Assembly (NCBI RefSeq): GCF_022376445.1
Contig: NW_025954977.1
Location: 310,001 to 374,000, forward strand
Origin: Fomitopsis serialis
Taxonomy: Eukaryota > Basidiomycota > Agaricomycetes > Polyporales > Fomitopsidaceae
DNA: 64,000 bases
Direction of reading: 5' to 3'
The position numbers and the translations under genes are program-made. The first letter of the stretch is position 1. Every line of letters begins with the position of its first letter. Positions 26,257 through 35,812 of the stretch are shown here, one piece after another. The notes below the pieces were generated by a model. It saw only the letters and a list, made by a program, of their open reading frames with translations, was not told the DNA's origin and did no database searches.

Positions 26257-26347
26257 GGGGAGCTCAGACTGAACGGGCAAGGGTACGGGTACGGGCAAGG
26301 GTAGGTCACGGGGACGGTCCGGCCGCGCGGCAACCGTAGGGTTAGCA
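26257..26347 (+). repeat. left terminal inverted repeat
   Basis: The left arm of the element. It holds five GGG runs each separated by three bases (GGGCAA, GGGTAC, GGGTAC, GGGCAA, GGGTAG), a classic G-quadruplex-forming pattern, then CGGTCCGGCCGC and TAGGGTTAGC. Confidence 0.8.
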
Positions 26348-26819
26348 GTAGGGGCTGCCACGTAACGTTAGGGTTTGTGCAGCAGTAATTGTACAATAGT
26401 TTGGTCCCGACAAGGTATATAGAGCACGTACATCCGTTTCGGTAGCATGATAGGAGGCAGCTGGATCGTCATCGCAAATGCGACGCCGCCATCCTCTAAT
26501 ACTTTGAAAACATATACCTAAGTACGTAGTTCTGCTTTCGGAAATGTTATGTTACCCGATTAGTATATTCCGCTTTCGGCAGGCGCTGGCACTTTCCCGC
26601 ACTCGAGTTCAGCTGTAGTAGGCTATAGTAGGTGCATCGTGCGTACAATATTTACGAGCCATGTTGATTGTCATCAAATTGATTTTTCTCTTTGGTGCGC
26701 GTTAGCCTTGAGAGCCATACTGATTATACTATCCAAATACTGTCTGTAACAAAGAGCAGTGGCGTAGAAGCTGGAAGAACTAGGCTAGGGTTAACGGTGG
26801 CAGCATCTACGCTAATTGT

Positions 26820-26909
26820 GGCTAACCCTACAGTCGCCGTGCGGCCGGACCGTCCCGTGACGTGCCCTTGCCCGTACCCGTACCCTTGCCCGTTCAGTCT
26901 GAGCTCCCC
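26820..26909 (-). repeat. right terminal inverted repeat
   Basis: The right arm, complementary to the left with only a few differences (for example GGGCACGTCACGGGACGG against GGGTAGGTCACGGGGACGG). The same GGG ladder lies on the minus strand at 26865-26891. Confidence 0.8.
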
Positions 26910-27376
26910 TAATGTGGAACAGTATGCGCTTTAGTACTGGCATTCAATGTTATGTGACAGTATACACTTGTATTCCTTGCCCATTGCAGCATAACGACAT
27001 CAATATTGCTTGAAGCCCTGTACTGGACCGCATAACAAACATTGAATGCCTTGTGTACAGTATTACAAAGATTACTTATAAGCCACATAGCCTATATGAG
27101 TGCATACCATAGGGTTAGGGTTAGAAAGAGTTAAAGACAAAAATTAAGGCCCGCCCAGCCCGAGGGCCGAAGCGGGACAGGGAAATATTGAGACGGTGCA
27201 TGAGCCGAAGCCCATACAAACCGAAGGGCCCCCCTGAGGACATGGTCGCCGTGCTATGAGAGACCCCCACGGCCAACACCCCCGGGACGTGAAGGGGTGT
27301 GTTCCATCAAGGTAAGTATGAGTTGCGCAGATGTCTGCCTCAGCGTCTTATACTGGACTGCCCGACGCACGAGAAC

Positions 27377-28056
27377 GTCCGATCGACTGGGAGATACGTT
27401 CCCGGAACGCGTTCCGGGAACGCCTCTGCGGAACGCCCCTAGGAACGCTGGTCACATAGTGACAGAGGGCAAAGCGTATGTAGTGGCCTATGTCATAAGC
27501 ACGAATTGCCAAACCCGGAAGTCAATAGTACGGACTTAGATACTTACTAGAATGCTTACTAATACACCGAGTCCCGACTCTGTCACACATAAAGCTGCAA
27601 AAACCCAATCGTGCTAGCATCAGCAGAGTATAGACTACTGAATACCAGTAGGTGTATTTTCACTGCCATAGATGAATCACAAGCTATTAATAACTTGACG
27701 TTCATACAGGTTCATACTCACTGGCGGGGACAGCACTCAGCACGTGATCCAATGTGGCCCAGCGAGCGTTGCCTGATTGGGCATATTCTCCATATCAGGA
27801 AATACCCTTAATTGGCTAACCACATCCACTGCGTAGTGCGTTGTGACCTAACAACCAAACAATGGCCCACAAGACATTGTGATTACTACGAACCACTATG
27901 TATAAAGATCCGAACGGTCAATTACTATAGATTACTATAATGCAACCGCAGGAGAGTGGCAGCACTATAAACGAAGGTGTCACACGTCGTCACGGTGCGT
28001 GATGTTCCGCGTTCCCCGTTCCCCGTTCCGGGAACGTTTCTCCCCGTGGATCCGAC
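27377..28056. repeat. second inverted-repeat pair, possible small transposon
   Basis: The arms at 27377-27409 and 28024-28056 are inverted copies matching at about 29 of 33 positions (core ACGTTCCCGGAACG). Just inside each arm are further GGAACG-type repeats. The left arm overlaps a perfect 26-bp palindrome at 27397-27422. The enclosed 614 bp has no coding frame of note. It could be a second MITE or a fold-back element; no clear target-site duplication is visible, so the element type is open. Confidence 0.5.
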
Positions 28057-28569
28057 TTTCTGCGACGCACGGACCATCTCCATTCAGGGCAGGCCGAGTC
28101 GACCCAAGATATGGGCGCCCCTATCAGGTGACCCGAGTATATGGGCGTCTATGTAAGTACACGATCGAGCCCAACTGTAACATCCGTTACATCGCTCCTG
28201 CGCTCAACTCGGGCCAATTGCCTCGCATTCCTTGTTCACTAACTGCTGCTTCTCCCGTTTGCTACCACCTTTCTCGTTACAATACCCTGAGCGCGCTCAG
28301 CAGTGCATACCACGACGTGCGGACGTTCAAACATTACATGAACTCGCCGAGCAGTGCGGTCAGGCCGGCGGGGTATTAGGAGTGAAACCAGGACGCATCA
28401 TACGTGTCCTATCACGGCATAGAGATCTACACTCATAGTCCGGTCCGTTGTAGGGTATCCATTGCAAGGTGAGCGCCGCTGTCTCAGCGTGGACATTGGA
28501 TTGCACCGCAGCAAGGCGCCATGCTCATGCGCAGCCCGATATTCCTCCTCGAGGCAGCAGTCAGACCTC

Positions 28570-31500
28570 ATGTCCTACTCCGACTATGGCGCATCTATTT
28601 CCGACTATGATACTACCGAGTCACGTCCGGACAAGGCGTTGGTCGTAGAGTGCAAATATGATGAAGCCGTGCGGAAGATACGCTTCAGCTCTACTCGGAC
28701 ATGCTCGTACGAACTGCTCAGGCAGAGGGTGAGTCTTGCTCATTTAACCCCGTCTCCCTAGCTTGACTGAGTCACAGGTAGAACAAGGTTTCTCTCTGTT
28801 CACCACACCGTTCGCCATCACATACACAGACGACGATGGCGAAGTCACCGACATCTGTACCGAACCTGACTTGACCGAGGCTATACGCTACTTCTCCCCG
28901 GTTCACGAAGAGCGCCCCATCTCATCATCCTCGTCTATCATGTCCGGCCGCAGCCTTACGCGAGGTAAGATCACGCTACGCGTTCGAATAACCGTGGAGT
29001 ACGACGGTCCGAGTCTATCGGATACGTCCTCTCTCGTCAGTCTGGAAGAATACAATAACCGCAATGGGAGCGAACTATCTCTATCTCCCAGTCAAGCGCC
29101 GCGGGGTGAGGTCGATGACGACTCCGTCACGGTCAGTTCGAAAGACATGGGCTCGAAGTACGATGTCTACCGGACGCAGGGAACGAAGACGGTGGTCATG
29201 GCTGCCAGTCGAGAACCGCTCATCAGCAAGTCTCCTCAGCCATCAACGCATGCGTCGCAATGGGAGAATGGCTCCTCAACAAGCCTCCATCCTTCTCTCA
29301 CATCCGAAATTCTCCAAAGCGCATCCAACTCTCAGGATGTCCGTATGCTGGAGCCAGACCCTTTCGCTGACGGACACTCGCACGTGGATTCTTCCGACGT
29401 CTTTGAGCGATTGAAACTCGAAGATGGCCATCACCCAGGTTCAAGCCATGGATCCTCAACCCTTCACTCCGAGCGCGGCGCCGCATGGCTACGTGACCAG
29501 AATGCGCGTACGATCAAGTCGATGCTTGGCGATATGCCGTCGCCCTCAGAAGACTCCTTTGGAGTGCATGCGTCTGATGCCGCCGACAGGCGTTCAGTAC
29601 TCAGCGGAGAACTCGCCCTGCATCAAGACTCAAGCGGGAAATACTATTACGCCTACACAGTGGGCAGTTCGTATGCAGCGTCGCATGACTCAGACGAGGA
29701 CGCGAGCGATTTGAACCGCTCGAGTGTCCAGGTCGAACCCGCCCTGAGCCGCCCGACCTCGATGGAAATTCACGGAGCCGACATGCACGATGAATCTCGT
29801 CCTTCTGGGAGCGATCTCAAGCGTTCTGTGTCCAACACGGCTACATCTTCGTCCGCATCGAATCCATTCGCCGATCCGGGAGCAAGCGCAGAGGTAGTCT
29901 ATCCTGCCGACTTCATCCACCCGGACGTACCACCAGAGGTGCTGCAATTCATCACCACCATCCCACCCACTCCCCCGCGCGACCCGCCGACATGCTCGAA
30001 CTGCACGATCATCCTCGACGCGATACGATATGTCTGTTCCACATGCGGCGAGAAACGACCGATGTCGCCGTCCGCGAGCTCCGACTCGTCGGGCAAGGGA
30101 AAAGACAGGGCGATTGACTATGACGCGCGTTCGGCGAATGGCTTGCACGCTTACCCACCGTCTCCTCGCTCGAACAGCTACCCCTCGTCTTCTCCCACCG
30201 TCTCATCCTCCTCCAACTCCTCGTGGTCTGTCGTGTCAGGGTCTGAGTACTCGCACGTCCCCATGCGGTCCTTCTCCGACAGTACCATCAATACCCACGC
30301 CAGCAGCAATGGGAAGCGCCGCCCGCCCAAGCCACTGCCCGCCATCCCTACCTCTTCTACCGCCAACTCGTCTTCTACTCTCGTACCGCGGATGATGGTA
30401 AATGGGAATGGACACGGTCCGTACCCCAGCCGAAACAGTGGAGTCATAGGATACGAGCTGTGTTGGGAATGCCTACCGGGCGCCGGAGTGACGCATGCAC
30501 TCGAGATGAGCGTAGCTCCCGGCAGCTCGCCCGTGCTTGGGAACTGGTCTACGTCAGGCGAAGACGCCCTGTCTCAATGGCGGCGGACGGCGCCGAGTCA
30601 GAAAGGCCAGTTGCGGCACGCGTACGTCGAAAAGAGCTGGGGCCACCGCGGATGGCAGGACGTCGGTAGGTCGACTGCGTGTGTGAATGACAGCGCCAGT
30701 GTGACTGAAGCATGTCGCGTGCGCTATAGAGCAAGACGATCGGGACAGCTGTAACTGTTCGACGTGTGGGACTGCGATCGTCAATAGCCGCTTCAAATGC
30801 GCGTCTTGCGAAGATTTCAATCTGTGCAAGGCTTGCTATAGGTGTGTTTGGGTTGCTGACATTTACGTGCGTGCAATCCTTACATTGATCTCTCGCTGTA
30901 CAGCCAGGTCCATGAGATCCATCCGTCGCATGCGTTCTTAATCGTCCCGGATAAGATTGGGAGGCCAAGAGCGGGCTCAGGAAGTACTGGCATGCCATTC
31001 ATGCGGCCAATGTCCAACGACGGAGAGTATTGTAAGTCGCTGATCTGATCCAGATAGAAGCTCGTAATAAAGGATCACACAGCGCTGAAGCACCCAGGGG
31101 TAAAATGCATGTAGTAAGTTCTAGATAAAGTCTCCAATGCAAATCCAAGCTGACATGTGTGGCGTAGCTGTATGCAAGATATCATCGGCGCGAGGTTCCA
31201 CTGTGCAATCTGCGATGCAGTTGACATCTGTCAAAATTGCGAAGCTGCCGGCCTTCCGGGTAACCTTGATAGCACAGAGACGGGACACAGCTCATCTCAC
31301 ATCATGATCAAGGTGTGCTCGAGCTCTGCGTCCATGTCCAGATCCTTTCCTGACGTTCTCATAGATCCCATACCCACTTCCGAATGCAGAGCTACAGACC
31401 GCCAGTGAACGCGCTAAGAGCCTATGGAGCGGACGCGACGCCGCGACTGGCCAGATCGTGAGGTCCCGTCGGAACTCGCTCCTGTCGACCTACGACAGAA

Positions 31501-32422
31501 CGGTTCTCGGTGTTGGGTCGCGCAGTGGACCGTCATCTGCGGATGGCACGACCTCCAATGCCAGCTCGGAAGACCACGGCGTCAGATGCGACGCATGTAA
31601 CGAGGTAACATCGGCTTCTTGTGAGGCGTACAAGTGAAAACTGAAGCCGTGCGCAGCGGATCATCGGGGTACGCTATCAATGCGCGTCGTGTTCGTCTCT
31701 ACCGAAGGCCTACAGTCTAGTAAGTATTTGCTGTCTTACTGCAGTGTACATCTACTGACGCGTTTGTAGTGCGCTAAATGTGAAGAACGCTCTTACGTCG
31801 TTCACGACTCTATGCATGTCTTCTTCAAGTTGCATCGCCCGCTGGATCGCCCGCTGCAGATAGAATACCCTCTAGTTCCGCGAGTGTGCGTGCGCCCACG
31901 GACCGATCTGACACAAGAGCTGACAGATACCTCACAACAGATACAAGTACCCTGTTGGCCCGACAGACGGCAGGTTCGATCCAGGGAACCCGAAAGGTGT
32001 GTGTGATACTAGTGGCTGATTGACCTGGCTGATGTGACTGCGTACGCGGCTTAGCTTATTTGAATAACCTGCTTCATCCAACTGCACTGTGCGACCGGTG
32101 CATGACGCGGCCAGCCGGGGTGTGGTTCCGGTGCGCGTATTGCGCGATGGACCTCTGCGAAACTTGCCAGGAGATGGATACGCATAACGACAACCACGTG
32201 TTCATCATGTTCAAGTCATTGGTGCGTCCCCTGCCGTTCACTATCACTTGCGGTCACGTTGACGGCCGACATCCTTTGGCAACAGATCGATATATCTCTG
32301 CTCAAGTAAGTGATTTGCCACCTGCTCTATTCTCGTCACTGACCACCTGTGTTCGCAGGCGTTTCTCCGACTTGAACAACCCGCAGCCCATCATTCCCTA
32401 TCCGATTTACAACATCCTGTAG
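28570..32422 (+). CDS. PB1 and multi-ZZ zinc-finger protein, NBR1-like
   Basis: It resembles fungal NBR1/p62-type selective autophagy receptors, but no FW (NBR1) domain is seen. Ten or so exons, starting 28570-28728 and 28778-30665; the last ends at 32422. An N-terminal PB1 domain has the basic cluster (VVECKYDEAVRKIRF) and the acidic OPCA motif (TYTDDDGEVTDICTEPDL). A long Ser-rich linker follows. Then come ZZ-type fingers: an interrupted one (CSNCTIILDAIRYVCSTCGE ... GYELCWECLPGAGVTHA), CSTCGTAIVNSRFKCASCED with HEIHPSHAF, CMQDIIGARFHCAICDAVDI with CQNC, CDACNERIIGVRYQCASC with CAKCEER, and CDRCMTRPAGVWFRCAYCAM with CETCQEMDTHNDNHVF. It ends NPQPIIPYPIYNIL. Introns fall inside several ZZ units. 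Its role as a receptor or scaffold is inferred from domain content alone. Confidence 0.8.
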
Positions 32423-32680
32423 TTACGCTATGATGAGCGAGTATCTCGGGGCTACGTCGTCTGCTTTGTTACCGTGCTAATTGTGTTAGACATTATTTGA
32501 ACCCTGCAAGCTAGTCCTCACTGTCTTCACCCGTGCTTTTGTACCTCTATCATCTGCGCAAGTATTGTATTGATTGTTGTATTGACCATGACATCATATT
32601 CATCGGCATTGAGATGCCTTTGGGGGAGCAGGACTATCACGGCTACACTAATTCATGATCCCACCCATACCTCTATCTCG

Positions 32681-34452
32681 TTAATGACAGGTCTGAGGGC
32701 CTGGAGTCGATCGCGCTTGACTAGTAACCGATACTTCTTTGGCACTGGCATGTTGTGTCAACACAGACTCTACCTCCTGCCGATTGGACTCCGTGCCGCC
32801 CTTGATCTCGATCGCCAGGTTGTCCAGAGTTAGGTGTCGCTCAAAACCCTGTATCTTGTCTAGCATGATGTGGTTCTCAGCGATGATGATGACCAGGTCC
32901 GTGACATTGGGGAAAGGCGGTTTGCAAGATTCAGGGTCTGCTCTGTATGCGCCAAAGGCTTTTTCGCATGCGTCAAAGAACGCATCTGCGACTTCCGTCC
33001 GACCACAGACCTCGAAATCTAGTTGCAGCTTCGACACGGTGGATGGTATACTTGTGAGTATCGGATCCCATGTGAACAACGGCGGTTTCCGAAGTTCATC
33101 ACGATGGCTAAAGTCAATCTTGATTTGCAGGTGTCGAAGAGTAGGATATCTCAGCGAGGCCAGACCGGCAAACGCAGGAACTTGGCCGAGATGATTATTC
33201 TCTGGTGACCCAGGCCATATGCACGCCAGACGCAACTGTTGGTTTTTTGAGGTCACTTCGGTGCACAGGCGATACTCTAGTCGATCTGAATCTGAACCGC
33301 TATCACTGGCATCGACGTCTGCCGCATAGAGATTGTGCCAGTGGCCGTTAACTCGCAGAGTGAGTGCCTCGGATTGCGACGCAATATCGCCCAGAGCGGG
33401 GCCAAGGTCTGGACGAGCCATTAGTGCCTCTGCCTCGTGCGTGGACATCTGATCAATGGTGACGGTCAAATCAATCCGCGTCGTGGCGGGGAATTCCATC
33501 ATTTTCAGAAGGTCCTGCATACTATCCTGCATCGTGATCAACCCGAAGCCGAGCGATAGACTTTCCAGCTGATCAAGATCAATTTGGGAGACGCGACTTT
33601 TGGTTGCTTCCATGACCTCCTGCGAGGCGTTGTCAAAGCTGAAGGGGTCCAACATCAACGTAACATCCCGGAGATTAGGATTGCTCTTGAGGATGAAGAA
33701 CCAGTGTGGTACAGTTGCAGCGATCTGGTCAGTGAGCTCGAGGGTAACCAAATTTGTCATGCGGAGCCATTGAGGTAGTCGTAGACCAGTAACGTGGAGG
33801 TGCCGTAGAGCAGGCAAAACGAACGCCCGTTTCGCACTCTTCTTCCTGAGCTTCTTTCCGCGCTCTGTGGCTATGCAAAGTCGTTGCAGCATCGCTGCCT
33901 GTGCATTCTCTTCATCTCTAAGTTCCTCTCCGCCGTCCGCCTCGTCGTCGTCGTCGTCGTGGTCATCATCGTCCTTCACAAGTCTTTCACCGGTATTGAC
34001 CAACGGGACAAGCATGACGCTGTAGTCACAACTCAGCTGCACATGGCTGACGTTGAAATCCAGGAAGCGATGGCGTTGGTTCGCCAACATCTTTATCATA
34101 TTTGAGTCCGGGTTCTGCCAGAGCGAGTTCGGTTCGTCCTCGATGTTGTATGGGGTCTCTGCTCCCGTGTATTTAATATGCAGGGGCTTGTTACGTGAAT
34201 TGTCGATGTAGGTTTGTAGTATGACCGTGCTTGTGCGAGGAGTCAAGGATAGAAATGCCCACAGTTCTGAGGTATTCGGTACCAATCCTGACAAACGGTG
34301 CGGAGATCTAAGGCGGGCATTCTCATGACGTAGTCAGGGTATTCGGGCTGATGGGTTGACCAGTGATCGATCGTCGCGAGATAGAAGATCTTTTGCAAGA
34401 GCTCGGTGGGGATCAATTTGATTGGTGAGGCGACCGCATGCGTGAGATCCAT
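32681..34452 (-). CDS. F-box-like protein with acidic tract (apparent 1-nt loss)
   Basis: An F-box-type substrate adaptor, expected to bind Skp1 and present targets to an SCF ubiquitin ligase. N terminus (34452 down): MDLTHAVASPIKLIPTELLQ then KIFYLATIDHW and LDLRTVCQDWYRI, the degenerate F-box common in mushrooms. Normally W-R-I is followed by LW..L; here SELWAFLSLTPRTSTVIL follows in another frame, so one base seems lost near 34270. The rest (to 32681) is about 500 residues of LRR-like beta-strand/helix repeats, with an acidic patch encoded by a GTC/GAC-rich stretch around 33935-33980. No intron is needed. The target is unknown. The gene converges on the PB1/ZZ gene. Confidence 0.7.
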
Positions 34453-35006
34453 AAGAGTGATGTGTTTCTGTACTTCGCAAGCTGTTGGTTAGGTCGCCAC
34501 GCGAGAATACAATCCAAAGCTTGCCTTGGGGTCGGGTGGTCGGATGATGATGATGGGGAAAGAAACAGCTGAGATGATGTTCTTCAAGTTGTTAAAGCCT
34601 GAGGGGCGTCACGCCGACAAGCATGCAATTCTTGCTTCGCATCTGGAGGGCAGACGTGCTCTTATATCTGTTGGCGAAGCGGTGCTACTAGGATATGCAT
34701 GTTGATCCTTGTTGAACTGCGCCGTCATGTTGGTTGCTAAGGACTACAGAATCGTAGTCACAGAAGAACAAAAGAAGGGTCATGCGGTGTCAGAATTACG
34801 AGGGGACAATTACCCAAGGCTCAAGGCCTCAGGGGCCGCGCGTCCCCAAGTCAATCGGCTGATGCACCGGAGGTAAAAGCATGACCGTAGCGGTCAGTCC
34901 AGTGTGGCCCAAGGTGTAGTCGATATCGACTCAGTCGAGAGACAATACATCAACGCCACTTGCAGGAGGAAAGGATACATCATGCATAGGTCTTGTACAA
35001 TACACC
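34453..35006. other. intergenic, no supported gene
   Basis: A 554 bp gap between the start of one minus-strand gene and the end of MED4. No motif-bearing frame is seen. Confidence 0.45.
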
Positions 35007-35812
35007 TTACAAGTCCGGATTGAGGTCCAGGTCGAGATCGAAGAACTGCTGCTGAGGAGCACGGAGGTCTGGTCGGTACGGGTTCGCAGCGGGACCCATC
35101 ATGTCGGGATGCTCGGGAGATTTTGGCTGCACGGTGGGTGCTGCAGTGGGCGCTCAATTAGATTGAGATGGATCAATGAGAGGGGATAATTCACGCACCT
35201 TTACCGACGGAGTGCGTCTCGCCGAGCAAACCTAGCGGCGCCTCGTCGTTCATGTGCCCACGACGCATTTTCTCCTCGTTCGGGAAAGGGGGGAAGAAGA
35301 GTGGAGGAGGGGGCTGCCCTGGGAGTGTGAGATCGGGCATGTTTGGTGGCGCGGACGTGAATGCGGACAGGCTCTGCGCATAGGCGAGCAGTTCGGGGTA
35401 GGGGATTGCAGCTGCATGGCGAACGCAAATTCATTATTAAGTTAGACAACGCCGAGTTTCAACTGATGCACCACGGCGTACCTGTTTTCGCTTCTTCGAT
35501 GGCTTTGAGTCGCTCCTCGCCTTCCTTGACGGTTTCCTCTAGTTCTCTCCTCCCCCCTTCGAGGGAGCCCACCACATCTCGCCACTCACTGTCAAGCTCG
35601 AGAACCTCCGCCTTCAGCGCTTCGATTCGCCGCTGTCGTACCTGATGCGCCCGTGCGCACTGCACCGCGGCTGCGAGTGCTGCATCGACCTCGAGGAACG
35701 CCGATACTGGCGGCGTGGGTGGAGGCTTAGATTGTGCGGGCCCGAGCGAGAGAAATAATTGCTGTGACAAGGTTTGGAGTTGGCTGAGTGGCTCGAGGAG
35801 GATTGACGACAT
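35007..35812 (-). CDS. MED4: Mediator complex subunit 4
   Basis: Med4 sits in the middle module of Mediator and links transcription activators to RNA polymerase II. Three exons: 35812-35482, 35411-35199 and 35140-35007. The first exon gives MSSILLEPLSQLQTLSQQLF followed by a long helix (QRRIEALKAEVLELDSEWRD, RELEETVKEGEERLKAIEEA), the Med4 coiled coil. The second has AAIPYPELLAYAQSLSAFTS and APPNMPDLTLPGQPPPPLFF, PPFPNEEKMRRG and LGLLGETHSVG, a segment strongly conserved in Med4. The third ends FDLDLDLNPDL. An upstream in-frame Met (MSAAGRDRPPAS) exists; I prefer MSSILLEPL because family members begin there. Clean frame, about 225 residues. Confidence 0.9.

Larger units (their letters stand above)
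26257..26909. mobile_element. MITE-like element with long terminal inverted repeats
   Basis: A 653 bp segment bounded on both sides by the dinucleotide TA (26255-26256 and 26910-26911). The left end (26257 onward) and the reverse complement of the right end (26909 backward) both start GGGGAGCTCAGACTGAACGG and stay near-identical for about 90 bp, with weaker similarity (GCTGCCAC, GTTAACC/GTTAGGG) out to about 120-130 bp. The interior has no transposase-length frame. Long TIRs, small size, no coding capacity and a TA flank fit a non-autonomous Tc1/mariner-type MITE. Other superfamilies are possible, since an AAT or other flank reading cannot be excluded from one copy. Both arms carry evenly spaced GGG runs (26275-26301, mirrored at 26865-26891). 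Confidence 0.75.
26117..28569. other. gene-free, repeat-bearing island
   Basis: About 2.45 kb without a supported gene between RDS3 and the PB1/ZZ gene. It is visibly more AT-rich and stop-rich than its flanks. It contains one clear inverted-repeat element (26257-26909), a second inverted-repeat pair (27377-28056), a 26-bp palindrome, a GGGTTAGGGTTAG tract at 27112-27124 and a 13-bp inverted repeat (ggcattcaatgtt near 26940 and its complement near 27037). I read it as an insertion hot spot of small non-coding elements. Confidence 0.6.

Noticed and set aside
26281..26310. GGGNNN ladder read as a short tandem (microsatellite) repeat
   Set aside because: The same ladder occurs at the opposite end in inverted orientation with flanking identity, so it is part of the terminal inverted repeat.
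31974..31983. ggttcgatcc, resembling a tRNA T-arm (B box)
   Set aside because: It lies in the coding sequence of the ZZ gene, and no acceptor stem or A box is found at the right distance.
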